From positions 1,984,001 through 2,048,000 of the forward strand of contig NZ_CP081848.1 in the NCBI RefSeq assembly GCF_018982885.2: a DNA stretch of 64,000 bases, in the 5' to 3' direction. The position numbers and the translations under genes are program-made. Below the pieces are notes generated by a model. The model was given only the letters and a program-made list of their open reading frames with translations, was not told the origin of the DNA and made no database searches. Below, one piece after another: positions 9,108-17,742 of the stretch. This stretch comes from Polymorphobacter megasporae (GTDB lineage Bacteria > Pseudomonadota > Alphaproteobacteria > Sphingomonadales > Sphingomonadaceae). Each line of letters opens with the position of its first letter. Position 1 is the stretch's first letter.

Positions 9108-9797
9108 ATGGCACGAACGGGGTCGGCCTATATCTTCTTCCTCGCCGGTTTTGCGGCGATCCTCGCCGGCTTCTGGCCGACCTTTTACGGCGACCCGGCG
9201 AGCAACGACGTCTGGCACACGCTCCACGGCATCGCCTCGACGTTGTGGGTCGTCCTGCTCATCGTCCAGTCGCTGCTGATCGGCCGCCGCAACCATCGCC
9301 TGCACGAAAGGCTCGGCTGGCTGTCGCTCGGCCTGTTCGCGGTCCTGATGGCGACCAGCGGCTATATGGTCTGGGTCGAGCTCGTCGGGGTCGAGCCGTT
9401 TCCGCACGAGCTGCGGCTTAGCCTGTTGTTCCTCGACGTCATGCTGCTGCTGCTGTTCGTCGCGACCTATGGCCTGGGCCTCGCCTATCGGCGGCAGCGG
9501 CGGCTACATGCGCGGCTGATGGGGTCGACGATCCTGATCGGGCTCGGGCCCGCGCTTGGCCGGTTGTACGGCGAGCAGATCCCAGCGCTCCACGGCCTCG
9601 CCGGTGCCCTGCCGTGGATGTTCTGGACGATCGAGGCCGTCCTCGTGGTCGCGATCGTGCTCGACCTGCGCGGCGGGCGGCTGCCGTGGCCGTTCCCGAC
9701 GATGCTCGCTGCCTTCGTCGCGATCCAGCTCGGCAGCGACTGGGCGACTGGGCCGACCTTCGCGGCGCTGGCCCGGACCGCCGGGGCGCCGATCTGA
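9108..9797 (+). CDS. Multi-pass inner-membrane protein
   Basis: This 229-aa hydrophobic protein has about six or seven predicted membrane helices, including FFLAGFAAILAGFW, TLWVVLLIVQSLLI, LSLGLFAVLMATSGYMV and LLFLDVMLLLLFVATYGLGL. Histidines at or near helix ends (HTLHGIAS, RRNHRLHERLG) recall haem- or quinone-associated membrane proteins, but no family was recognised. A GGGGGGAAG ribosome site precedes the ATG. It appears monocistronic and is followed by a strong hairpin. Confidence 0.75.
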   Translation: MARTGSAYIFFLAGFAAILAGFWPTFYGDPASNDVWHTLHGIASTLWVVLLIVQSLLIGRRNHRLHERLGWLSLGLFAVLMATSGYMVWVELVGVEPFPHELRLSLLFLDVMLLLLFVATYGLGLAYRRQRRLHARLMGSTILIGLGPALGRLYGEQIPALHGLAGALPWMFWTIEAVLVVAIVLDLRGGRLPWPFPTMLAAFVAIQLGSDWATGPTFAALARTAGAPI

Positions 9798-9807
9798 GCA
9801 AAGAGTG

Positions 9808-9831
9808 ACGGGGCCGGCGAACCGGCCCCGT
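9808..9831. terminator. Bidirectional hairpin terminator
   Basis: ACGGGGCCGG and CCGGCCCCGT form a perfect 10-bp stem with a 4-nt loop between the convergent membrane-protein and hsp20 genes. No T-tract is visible on either side, so it may stop transcription weakly or protect the 3' ends. Confidence 0.65.
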
Positions 9832-9841
9832 CGATTGCGGC

Positions 9842-10327
9842 TTACGCGGCGAGCTTGGCGGGCTCGGCCTGCGCGTCGATCGCCGGCTGGGTCGCGGCGA
9901 CATCGCCGATCTCGACCTTGCGCGGCTTCTTGTGCTCGGGGATCTCGCGGACGAGATCGATGTTGAGCAGGCCGTCGGCGTAGCTGGCGTTGGTCACCTT
10001 GATCGTGTCGGCAAGCTGGAAGCGGCGCTCGAACGCGCGCTTGGCGATCCCGCGGTGGAGATACTGGCGCTCGGGCGATGCGGCCTCCTCGGACGCGTTA
10101 CCGGTGACGATCAGCGTGTTCTCCTGGACGGTCAGGTCGAGTTCGTTACGTGCAAAGCCCGCGACCGCCATCGCGACGCGGTAGCTGCCGTCGCCGGTCT
10201 TCTCGATGTTGTACGGGGGATAGCCGTTGTCGCTGGTATCGCCGCGCGAGGCGAGGTCGACGAGCCGGTTGAGGTTCTCGAACCCGACCGAGGCGCGGAG
10301 CAGCGGGGAAATATCAAAGGTACGCAT
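9842..10327 (-). CDS. Small heat-shock protein (Hsp20/IbpA family)
   Basis: This 161-aa ATP-independent holdase has an alpha-crystallin domain at roughly residues 35-130 (PPYNIEKTGDGSYRVAMAVA, then the conserved GIAKRAFERRFQL and ASYADGLLNIDL). The N-terminus MRTFDISPLLRASVGF is the typical class-A small Hsp start. An in-frame ATG 9 nt upstream exists, but the AAAAGGA sequence is better spaced for 10327. The Ala-rich tail replaces the usual IxI motif. It probably responds to RpoH, which is encoded in this same window. Confidence 0.92.
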   Translation of the reverse strand: MRTFDISPLLRASVGFENLNRLVDLASRGDTSDNGYPPYNIEKTGDGSYRVAMAVAGFARNELDLTVQENTLIVTGNASEEAASPERQYLHRGIAKRAFERRFQLADTIKVTNASYADGLLNIDLVREIPEHKKPRKVEIGDVAATQPAIDAQAEPAKLAA

Positions 10328-10412
10328 GGGGTTCATCCTTTTAGCAAAGCAATGATCCTCCCGCCCGATGGGCCGGGAAGCGCCGCCCCCCGATAGGCGA
10401 GGCGACCCCCGG

Positions 10413-10441
10413 AATCTGGTGAGGCGCAGTGGGACTTCAAG
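10413..10441 (-). promoter_or_regulatory. Possible RpoH-type promoter for hsp20
   Basis: On the minus strand CTTGAA (10436-10441) is followed after 14 nt by CACCAGAT, which only loosely resembles a heat-shock -10 element. The -35 match and the position upstream of a small Hsp are suggestive; the -10 is weak. Confidence 0.25.
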
Positions 10442-10470
10442 GCCCTTGCAAACCATGCCATGCTCGAAAA

Positions 10471-10791
10471 ATGGAGCCTGCCGCGGAAACATTATACGCT
10501 GAAGCGATGACGCTCGCGGCGCAGGCACGCCAATATTTCGACCCCGGCGGGGAGGGGGACGCCGCGCGCGCGCGGCTGCGCCCCGAAAGCCGTCTTGCCG
10601 TCGCGACCGAATCGCTGCGGGTGACGTCGCGGCTGCTCGAGGTCGTCAGCGCGCTCATCGTCCGCGAGGCCGGGGGCACGCCGCTGGTCCGCCCGCGCGA
10701 TTTCGCCCCCGTCCCCGAACGCATGGGCGGCCCCGGGCGGGCGATCGTTGCGGGCGTCCGCGACCTGTACATGAGGACCTTCGCCGAATGA
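10471..10791 (+). CDS. rcdA: RcdA-like CtrA-degradation adaptor (DUF1465)
   Basis: This 106-aa helical protein contains [20 protein letters not shown], which matches the signature of DUF1465, the family of Caulobacter RcdA. RcdA helps deliver the response regulator CtrA to ClpXP at the cell pole during the cell cycle. The product is shorter than Caulobacter RcdA and lacks much of its disordered C-terminal tail. The gene is divergent from hsp20 and overlaps the following VOC gene by 4 nt (ATGA). ChpT, from the same circuit, lies 25 kb downstream. Confidence 0.75.
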   Translation: MEPAAETLYAEAMTLAAQARQYFDPGGEGDAARARLRPESRLAVATESLRVTSRLLEVVSALIVREAGGTPLVRPRDFAPVPERMGGPGRAIVAGVRDLYMRTFAE

Positions 10792-11198
10792 CGCCGCGCT
10801 TCCACCTCGCGTTTCCAGTCGACGATCTCGCCGCCGCGCGCGGTTTCTACGGCGGCGCGCTCGGCTGCGGCGAGGGGCGGTCGGCTGAGACGTGGGTCGA
10901 CTTCGACCTCTACGGTCACCAGCTCGTCGCGCACCTCGCTCCCGGCTCGCTGATCCATCGGAATGCCGTCGACGGCGACGCGGTGCCGGTGCCGCACTTC
11001 GGCCTCGTCCTCGGCTGGGACGACTGGGAGGCATTGCGCGACCGTCTCGTCGCGGCGAACCAGCGCTTCGAGATCGAGCCGCATATCCGCTTCAAGGGCG
11101 AGACCGGCGAGCAGGCGACGATGTTCCTGTTCGATCCCGCGGGCAACGCGCTCGAGTTCAAGGCGTTCAAGGACATCGGGCAGCTGTTTGCCCGTTAG
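10788..11198 (+). CDS. VOC-superfamily (glyoxalase-like) protein
   Basis: This 136-aa single-domain protein has paired beta-alpha-beta-beta-beta units: [20 protein letters not shown] at the start and [17 protein letters not shown] at the end, the classic VOC fold boundaries. Possible metal ligands are the N-terminal His and the Glu of NALEFK. Substrate cannot be assigned; relatives include glyoxalases and dioxygenases. The start overlaps the rcdA stop, implying co-translation. Confidence 0.85.
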   Translation: MTPRFHLAFPVDDLAAARGFYGGALGCGEGRSAETWVDFDLYGHQLVAHLAPGSLIHRNAVDGDAVPVPHFGLVLGWDDWEALRDRLVAANQRFEIEPHIRFKGETGEQATMFLFDPAGNALEFKAFKDIGQLFAR

Positions 11199-11234
11199 CG
11201 GGAGCAGGCGGCCGTCACCCGCTGAGGAGCTGCA

Positions 11235-12107
11235 ATGTTCGACGATTTCACCCGCGGCACGTTCGACTCCGACGGCGTCGACATCGCCTACTGGACCGCC
11301 GGGAGCGGACCGCCGCTGCTCCTGATCCACGGTTACCCGCAGACCCACGTCATGTGGCACAAGCTCGCCCCGGCGCTGGCCGAGCGCTTCACCGTCGTCG
11401 CCCCCGACCTGCGCGGCTACGGCGACAGCGCCAAGCCCGCGGGAGATAAGGATCACGCCAACTACTCCAAGCGAACGATGGCGAACGACCTTGTCGGGGT
11501 CATGGCGAGCCTCGGCCACGAAAGCTTCGCCGTCGCCGGGCACGACCGCGGCGCGCGGGTCGCGTACCGCATGGCGCTCGACCACCCGGCGGCAGTCGAG
11601 CGCGTCGCCGTCCTCGATATCGTGCCCACCAAGAAGGTCTACGACGCCACCGACCGCGCGCTGGCGACGGGCTATTTCCACTGGTTCTTCCTGATTCAGC
11701 GGCAACCGATCCCCGAAAACCTGATCGGCGGCGCGGTCGACACCTGGCTCGACATGGCGTTCGGAAACTGGGCCGGGGTCAAGGACGCCTTCACCCCCGA
11801 AGCCCGCGCCGAATACCGCCGCGCCTTCGCCACCCCCGAAGCGATCCACGCGACCTGCGAGTGCTACCGCGCCGGGGCGACGGTGGACTACGCCAACGAC
11901 GCCGCGACGATCGCCGCGGGTGGCAAGATCGCCGCGCCGCTGCTCGCCTTGTGGGGCGAACACGGGCGGGTTGCGGCGCTCGACCCGCTGGCGACATGGC
12001 GCGACTACGCCGCCGACGTCCGCGGCCACAGCCTCGATTGCGGGCACTTCCTGCCCGAGGAGCGCCCGGAGGAGACGCTGGCGGCGCTGCTCGACTTCTT
12101 CGCCTGA
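11235..12107 (+). CDS. Haloacetate (fluoroacetate) dehalogenase-like hydrolase
   Basis: This 290-aa alpha/beta hydrolase retains the complete set of residues that define fluoroacetate dehalogenases: nucleophile D104 in GHDRGARV with R105 and R108 for carboxylate binding, acid D128 in LDIVPT, halide-pocket H149-W150 and Y211, and catalytic H271 in CGHFLPEE. The oxyanion block HGYPQTHVMW is also typical. The family hydrolyses haloacetates to glycolate plus halide. Related enzymes without HW act as epoxide hydrolases, which is less likely here. It is probably cytoplasmic, as no signal peptide is seen. The gene follows rcdA-VOC by 36 nt. Confidence 0.85.
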   Translation: MFDDFTRGTFDSDGVDIAYWTAGSGPPLLLIHGYPQTHVMWHKLAPALAERFTVVAPDLRGYGDSAKPAGDKDHANYSKRTMANDLVGVMASLGHESFAVAGHDRGARVAYRMALDHPAAVERVAVLDIVPTKKVYDATDRALATGYFHWFFLIQRQPIPENLIGGAVDTWLDMAFGNWAGVKDAFTPEARAEYRRAFATPEAIHATCECYRAGATVDYANDAATIAAGGKIAAPLLALWGEHGRVAALDPLATWRDYAADVRGHSLDCGHFLPEERPEETLAALLDFFA

Positions 12108-12304
12108 CCGAGTCGCGGTGTAGGACGTGTCAGGCTGGATTGACGAAGTTGATGAACCTGACGCCACGCCGAGATGAAACGCGCCCCCCACGCGGCGCTT
12201 GGCGACTGGCGGCAGGCTGGACCGGGGCGAGGGTGCGGACATCGGGTGAGCCTGACGTATTTGCCAGGGTGTAGGACAGCGGTTTGTTTTGGCGGCTGTC
12301 AGCC

Positions 12305-12712
12305 TCAGCGTCGGCGGAAGGGCCAAAGCGGTGTCCTGCTCAACGCAATGGTCCCGACGATTGCAAACATGACCGACAAGGCAGCGAGTACCCACATCCC
12401 AGTGAGGTCGCTCCCCGACAACCCGCTGAACTTCGCGATAAGTATGTCGGTCACCGGCGCGATGATCAGCACTGGCGCGAGAAGACGAATGGCCCACGGA
12501 TCGAACGACGTGACGCCCAACCCCCAATACAGCACCGGAAGCATGATTAGCCAATAGAGCGGGTTACCGTGAGACGCCAAGTATCCGTGAGGCACCAGGA
12601 TGTAGGTCGTCGACAAGACCGGCATGAGTGCCGCAGCCAAGCCCGCGAGGTTCGCAACCGTCATCGGCACATCGCGCTTGAGGTAGTCATAGGGGCGCGT
12701 TTTATCGCTCAT
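12305..12712 (-). CDS. Small multi-pass membrane protein, partner of 12709-13557 gene
   Basis: This 135-aa protein has about four hydrophobic helices (for example LAGLAAALMPVLSTTYIL, YWLIMLPVLYWGLGV, LLAPVLIIAPVTDILIA and VLAALSVMFAIVGTIAL) and an Arg-rich C-terminus. No family was recognised. Its ATG overlaps the stop of the upstream gene by 4 nt, so the two are translationally coupled. Base composition is clearly lower in G+C than the flanking core genes, suggesting acquisition. A small membrane protein coupled to a larger orphan gene is compatible with, but does not prove, an immunity role. Confidence 0.6.
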   Translation of the reverse strand: MSDKTRPYDYLKRDVPMTVANLAGLAAALMPVLSTTYILVPHGYLASHGNPLYWLIMLPVLYWGLGVTSFDPWAIRLLAPVLIIAPVTDILIAKFSGLSGSDLTGMWVLAALSVMFAIVGTIALSRTPLWPFRRR

Positions 12713-13557
12713 TTTTGGACGGAATGGACGATGAGAACCGAAACGTCATGAAGCGCCCCGCTATAAGAGCTAGCTGAAATTCCATAGACTGCTGCAAACG
12801 CATTGAGCAACTTCATCCGCACAATCAGCGTGATCCGCGCTGCCGGAACCCGTTTCATACCCTGCAGTTCTAGAGCTTCCGTAAGCTGGCGACGCATCGG
12901 CCGGCTGATGGGTGAACCCTGAACAAGATCCCATGTGCGGGCCCCCGTCTTGCCAATTCCTTTTTCCAGAGCAGCCGCCTCTTTAAATGCCGCTGCGGAA
13001 CCAAAGAGACCTGCAAAATCTAAAGCATCGTTTGCGACGACATAGACCAGCGTCTTGTCAGCCTTCGTAACAAGCGCGCCGTGCCCGGAATATATTGCTG
13101 TAAGGCGGCCTACTGAATTGAGAACCTGAGCGCTAGAAGCAATCGCGCCGCTCCACATTACTACGGTACCCGTTAGGCTGAGGCCTCCTGTTTCAGGTGC
13201 CGCCGCAGCGGTGCCGACGACACCGATCCATGACAGTGTCGCCCCGCCGAGATTGAGCGCAAGTTGGCCCCATTCCTTGCCGATATTAGGCTTTTCCTCG
13301 GCGGGTGTGCTCACCGTCGCTGGCCGAGTCGGTCGCAAGGGTGGTCGAAGCTCGATAACGACAAAAGGCTCATCGGGCTTCGACCCGCGGAGGGTGACGA
13401 TGCGCCCGCCTTCCGCAACTTTGACGCCCATGCCGCGCATCTCCGGGACGCTGTCGACAGCCATTAGAAGCTTCGCACCGTATCCGGAATGCAGTGCCGT
13501 CGCAGCCGGGGCAGTGTGTCCACCGGCTTGCACGGGAGCCTGTGCTCGACTGGCCAT
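12709..13557 (-). CDS. Orphan protein with hydrophobic mid-region, candidate effector
   Basis: This 282-aa protein is of unknown function. It has a short polar N-terminus, a Pro-rich linker near residues 75-95 and a Gly/Ala-rich hydrophobic stretch at about 100-150 (LNLGGATLSWIGVVGTAAAA, GTVVMWSGAIASSAQVL). A helical charged C-terminal third contains RPMRRQLTEALELQG and ends ALHDVSVLIVHSVQK. There is no signal peptide or enzyme motif. The layout loosely recalls membrane-targeting secreted effectors, but this is inference. The local G+C is about 50-55%, far below the neighbours, and the gene is coupled to a small membrane protein. Confidence 0.55.
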   Translation of the reverse strand: MASRAQAPVQAGGHTAPAATALHSGYGAKLLMAVDSVPEMRGMGVKVAEGGRIVTLRGSKPDEPFVVIELRPPLRPTRPATVSTPAEEKPNIGKEWGQLALNLGGATLSWIGVVGTAAAAPETGGLSLTGTVVMWSGAIASSAQVLNSVGRLTAIYSGHGALVTKADKTLVYVVANDALDFAGLFGSAAAFKEAAALEKGIGKTGARTWDLVQGSPISRPMRRQLTEALELQGMKRVPAARITLIVRMKLLNAFAAVYGISASSYSGALHDVSVLIVHSVQK

Positions 13558-13722
13558 ATCTCAACCCCCTGCTGGAAATGCCGACAAAACTTGCCTCGAT
13601 CTCAGTATCGATCTTCAACCGTAACGCTCTATCGAGATGGAAGTGCCTGTTTATAAAGTGTCGACAACGATTGATTGGTAACGCGGATCAGCTTGGCTGA
13701 ATTTGGCCAAAGGGGGAGTGAC

Positions 13723-14148
13723 ATGGCAGATGGTGAGCCGCGCCGCATTGGAGCAATCCTGTTTGTGGGCATCGGCGTCGCTGCGTTGGCCGTGGGTCTA
13801 TGGCAAGGCGTGCAGACCGAGCGCTTCGTCGGGCGCGCGGTCGCCGCCACCGGCCACGTCGTTGCAGTACCCGGCCAGGAGTCGCCGACGATGTCGGGCG
13901 CGCACCCGATGGTCGAGTTCACCGCCGCCGATGGCAGCATCGTCCGCTACCGGCAGGACGGGATGGGCGCGCGCACGATCGGCACGCCGGTCGACCTGCT
14001 CTACGATCCGGCGGCACCGGCGGACACTGCGGTCGTCGGCGGCTTCTGGACGCTTTGGTTTCCGGTCGCGGGGCCGATTGTCCTCGGATTGGCCTTCATC
14101 CTCGTGCCGCTGCTGGGCATTCCGATCGGCCTTCGCGGCGCGCGCTGA
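13723..14148 (+). CDS. DUF3592 membrane protein
   Basis: This 141-aa protein starts at 13723, preceded by AGGGGGAG; an upstream in-frame ATG at 13675 is disfavoured. There is one membrane helix near each end (IGAILFVGIGVAALAVGLW and WFPVAGPIVLGLAFILVPL). Between them lies an extracytoplasmic beta domain with HPMVEFTAADGSIVRY and PVDLLYDPAAP, the characteristic DUF3592 pattern. Function is unknown. Its stop abuts that of the convergent mfd gene. Confidence 0.8.
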   Translation: MADGEPRRIGAILFVGIGVAALAVGLWQGVQTERFVGRAVAATGHVVAVPGQESPTMSGAHPMVEFTAADGSIVRYRQDGMGARTIGTPVDLLYDPAAPADTAVVGGFWTLWFPVAGPIVLGLAFILVPLLGIPIGLRGAR

Positions 14149-17100
14149 CTACCGCCGCCCCTTCGCCTTGAACACGCTCGGCCGTGCCGGCATCGGCGCA
14201 GGCTTGCTCGCCAGTTTCGGTTTCGCCACCGCCTTCGGCTCCGCCGGCTTGACGCTCGCCCCGCCCGCGATCCGCGCCAGCCCCTTCGCCAGCGCCATCG
14301 CGCCCTTGAGCCGGGCCGCGGTGTCGCTCCATTCGCCGCCGACGAACAGCTTCTGGTCGGGGCGGAACTTGGCGCGGTCGCCGAGCCTCGCGACATAGTC
14401 CATCAGGCCGCCGCCGTTGGGGAACTGGTCGTTCTGGAAGGTGACGAGCGCGCCCTTCGCCCCGGCGTCCAGTTTGGCGATGTTGGCGCGGACGCAATAT
14501 TGCTTGATCTCGATGACCTGGATCAGGTTGGCGACCTCCATCGGCAGCGAGCCGAAGCGGTCGATCATCTCCGCGGCGAAGCCGTCGATCGCGGCGCGGT
14601 CCTCGAGCTCGTTCAGGCGGCGGTACAGCGCCATCCGCAGGTTGAGGTCGGGGACATAATCCTCGGGGATGAGGATCGCGGCGTCGATCGTGATGGTCGG
14701 CGAGAAGCCCTCCTCGGGGATCTTGAGCCCCGCGGCGCCGGCGCGGGCCTCGACGATCGCGTCCTCGAGCATCGACTGGTAGAGTTCGAAGCCGATCTCG
14801 CGGATATGCCCCGACTGCTCGTCACCGAGCAAATTGCCCGCGCCGCGAATGTCGAGGTCGTGGCTCGCGAGCTGGAACCCCGCGCCGAGGCTGTCGAGCG
14901 ACGACAGCACCTGCAGCCGCTTCTCGGCGGTCTCGGTGATGATCCGGTCGGCCGGCGTCGTCATGTACGCATACGCCCGCGTCTTCGACCGGCCGACCCG
15001 GCCTCGCAATTGGTACAATTGCGCCAGGCCGAACCGGTCGGATCGGTGGATGATCATCGTATTCGCGCTCGGGATATCGAGGCCGCTTTCGACGATCGTC
15101 GTCGACAGCAGGACATCGTAGCGGCGGTCGTAGAACGCGCTCATCCGCTCCTCGACTTCGCTCGGGGCCATCTGGCCGTGCGCGGTGACGAAGGTGACCT
15201 CGGGGACCGACTTGCGGAGGAATTCCTCGATGTCGGGGAGCTCGGCGATCTTGGGGGTGACGAAGAAGCTCTGGCCGCCGCGATAATGTTCGCGCAGCAG
15301 CGCCTCGCGCAGGACGACCTCGTCCCACGGCATGACGTAGGTGCGGACCGCGAGGCGGTCGACCGGCGGGGTGGCGATGATCGACAGTTCGCGTAAGCCC
15401 GTCAGCGCCATCTGCAGCGTTCGCGGGATCGGCGTCGCGGTCAGCGTCAGGACGTGGACGTCGGTCTTGAGGTTCTTGAGGCGCTCCTTGGCGGTGACGC
15501 CGAAGCGCTGTTCCTCGTCGACGATGACGAGGCCGAGGCGCTTGAACTCAATCGACTTGGCCAGGATCGCGTGGGTACCGACGACGATGTCGACGGTGCC
15601 GTCGGCAAGGCCGGCGCGCGCCTCGTTCGCCGAGCCGGCGGTGACGAGGCGCGACAACTGGCGGATCTCGATCGGCAGCCCGGCGAAGCGCTCCTTGAAG
15701 CCGGCGAAATGCTGGCGCGCGAGGAGGGTGGTGGGGCAGACGATCGCGACCTGCTGGCCGCTCATCGCGGCGGCATAAGCGGCGCGCAGCGCGACCTCGG
15801 TCTTGCCGAAGCCGACGTCGCCGCAGATCAGCCGGTCCATCGGGCGCCCCGATGCGAGGTCGCCCAAGACGTCGTCGATCGCCTTCATCTGGTCTTCGGT
15901 CTCGGTGTAGGGGAAGCGGTCGGCGAACTCGGCATAGCCCTGCGCGTCGGGAACGGCGGCGTCGGCTTCGCGCAGCGCGCGCGCGGCGGCGGTCTTCATC
16001 AACTCACCCGCGATTTCGCGGATGCGGTCCTTCATCTTCGCCTTGCGCGCCTGCCACGCGACGCCGCCGAGCTTGTCGAGCGCGACGCCTTCGGACTCGG
16101 AGCCGTAGCGCGACAGGACGTCGATATTCTCGACTGGCACGTACAACTTGTCGCCGCCGCCATAGCTGAGCATGACGCAGTCGTGCGGCGCGCGGCTCGC
16201 CTTGGTCGCGCCGATGTCGACCGCGAACAGGCCTTCGTAGCGCCCGATGCCGTGGTCCTTGTGGACGAGCAGGTCGCCGGGCGACAGCATCGCCAGCTCG
16301 GCCATGAAGGCGTCGGCCTTTTTGGCGGATCGGCGGCGGCGGACGAGGCGGTCGCCGAGCATGTCCTGCTCGGTGAGGACGGCGACGTCGCGCTGGCTGA
16401 AGCCGTGATCGAGCGGCAGGACGGTGAGGGCGACGCGGCCGTCGGACGCGATACCCAACGCCTCCTGCCACGAATCGGCGGTCGCGACGTTGGTCACGCC
16501 GTGGTCGCCGAGGAGCCCGCTCAGCCGCTCGCGCGACCCGTTCGAATAACTGGCGAGGATGATCCGGCGCTTTTCGGTGCGCAGCCGGTCGATGTGCTCC
16601 TTGACCGCTTCGTAGACGTTCGACTGCGCCGTCCGTTCGGGGGTGAAGTCGCGCGGCGGGGTCGTCTCGCAGTCGATCGTCCGGCGGGTGCCGTCGGGGA
16701 CGCCGAACGGCGAGGTCAGATGCGTCCGCGTGCCGGCGAGCAACCGGGTCCACTCGTCGCGCCCGAGATAGAGCGATGCCGGTTCGAGCGGGCGGTAGCT
16801 GCCCTTCTTCGCCGACAGCGCGGCTTTGCGGTTGTCGTGATATTCCGCGATCGCCTCGAAGCGCGCATCGGCGGCAGAGGCGGTCCCGGCCTCGCGGACG
16901 ACGACCGCACCGTCACCGAGATAGTCGAACAGCGTCGACAGGCCGGGCTCGAACAGCGGCAGCCAATGCTCCATCCCCGCGAGCCGCCGCCCGTCGGAGA
17001 TCGCTTCGTACAGTGGATCGCCGGTCGCGGTCGCGCCGAACGCGTCGAGATAGCCCTTGCGGAACGCCTTGATGCTGTCGTCGCTGAGCAGGACCTCGTT

Positions 17101-17742
17101 GACCGGCAGCAGCGAGAAGCCCTTCGCCGTTTCGACGGTGCGCTGGGTGGCGGGGTCGAAACGGCGGACGGTCTCGATCTCGTCGCCGAAGAAGTCGAGG
17201 CGCAGCGCGTAGGTGTCGCCTGCGGCGAACAGGTCGAGCAGCCCGCCGCGAACGGCGTATTCGCCCGCCTCGAACACCGTGTCGGTGCGGACATAGCCGT
17301 TCGCGGTCAGCATCGCCGCAAGCTTGTCGCGGTCGATCCGCGCGCCGGGCTTGATCTCGGCGGTCAGGTCCTTGATCCGCGCCGGGGGCAGGGTGCGCTG
17401 GAGGACGGCGTTGACCGTGGTGACGAGCAACTGCGCCTTGTCGGTCGGGGCGGCCAAGGCGGAGAGCGCCGCCAGCCGGTCGCTCGACACCCGCATCGAC
17501 GGCGACGCACGGTCGTACGGCAGGCAGTCCCACGCCGGGAAATACACCGTCTCGATCTCGGGGGCGAAATACGTCACCGCGTCGAGCATCCCGCGCGCCG
17601 AACTGTCGTCGGCAGCGATGAATACCGCGCGGCCCTTCGCGGCGCGCGCGACGTCGGCCATCAGCCACGGCTGGTAGCCGGCGACGCAGCCCGCGAGGGT
17701 GAGCGACTCGCGCGCGGAGATGAGGGATTTCAGGTCGAGCAT
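14149..17742 (-). CDS. mfd: Transcription-repair coupling factor Mfd
   Basis: This 1197-aa ATP-dependent translocase removes RNA polymerase stalled at DNA lesions and recruits UvrA. Domain order matches the family: UvrB-like N-terminal module (YFPAWDCLPYDRASPS), CarD-like RNAP-interaction domain (LLVHKDHGIGRYEGL), RecG-like helicase core with Walker A GDVGFGKTE and Walker B VDEEQRFGV, and the C-terminal regulatory domain. The ATG at 17742 overlaps the TAA of the upstream DUF559 gene by one base. Its Shine-Dalgarno-like GGGAGGGG lies inside a palindromic repeat. Length is normal. Confidence 0.97.
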   Translation of the reverse strand: MLDLKSLISARESLTLAGCVAGYQPWLMADVARAAKGRAVFIAADDSSARGMLDAVTYFAPEIETVYFPAWDCLPYDRASPSMRVSSDRLAALSALAAPTDKAQLLVTTVNAVLQRTLPPARIKDLTAEIKPGARIDRDKLAAMLTANGYVRTDTVFEAGEYAVRGGLLDLFAAGDTYALRLDFFGDEIETVRRFDPATQRTVETAKGFSLLPVNEVLLSDDSIKAFRKGYLDAFGATATGDPLYEAISDGRRLAGMEHWLPLFEPGLSTLFDYLGDGAVVVREAGTASAADARFEAIAEYHDNRKAALSAKKGSYRPLEPASLYLGRDEWTRLLAGTRTHLTSPFGVPDGTRRTIDCETTPPRDFTPERTAQSNVYEAVKEHIDRLRTEKRRIILASYSNGSRERLSGLLGDHGVTNVATADSWQEALGIASDGRVALTVLPLDHGFSQRDVAVLTEQDMLGDRLVRRRRSAKKADAFMAELAMLSPGDLLVHKDHGIGRYEGLFAVDIGATKASRAPHDCVMLSYGGGDKLYVPVENIDVLSRYGSESEGVALDKLGGVAWQARKAKMKDRIREIAGELMKTAAARALREADAAVPDAQGYAEFADRFPYTETEDQMKAIDDVLGDLASGRPMDRLICGDVGFGKTEVALRAAYAAAMSGQQVAIVCPTTLLARQHFAGFKERFAGLPIEIRQLSRLVTAGSANEARAGLADGTVDIVVGTHAILAKSIEFKRLGLVIVDEEQRFGVTAKERLKNLKTDVHVLTLTATPIPRTLQMALTGLRELSIIATPPVDRLAVRTYVMPWDEVVLREALLREHYRGGQSFFVTPKIAELPDIEEFLRKSVPEVTFVTAHGQMAPSEVEERMSAFYDRRYDVLLSTTIVESGLDIPSANTMIIHRSDRFGLAQLYQLRGRVGRSKTRAYAYMTTPADRIITETAEKRLQVLSSLDSLGAGFQLASHDLDIRGAGNLLGDEQSGHIREIGFELYQSMLEDAIVEARAGAAGLKIPEEGFSPTITIDAAILIPEDYVPDLNLRMALYRRLNELEDRAAIDGFAAEMIDRFGSLPMEVANLIQVIEIKQYCVRANIAKLDAGAKGALVTFQNDQFPNGGGLMDYVARLGDRAKFRPDQKLFVGGEWSDTAARLKGAMALAKGLARIAGGASVKPAEPKAVAKPKLASKPAPMPARPSVFKAKGRR

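Noticed and set aside
10437-12554. A 705-codon minus-strand frame across rcdA, VOC and hydrolase genes
   Set aside because: Composition is Arg/Asp/Val-rich with no domain, and three well-supported plus-strand genes lie opposite.
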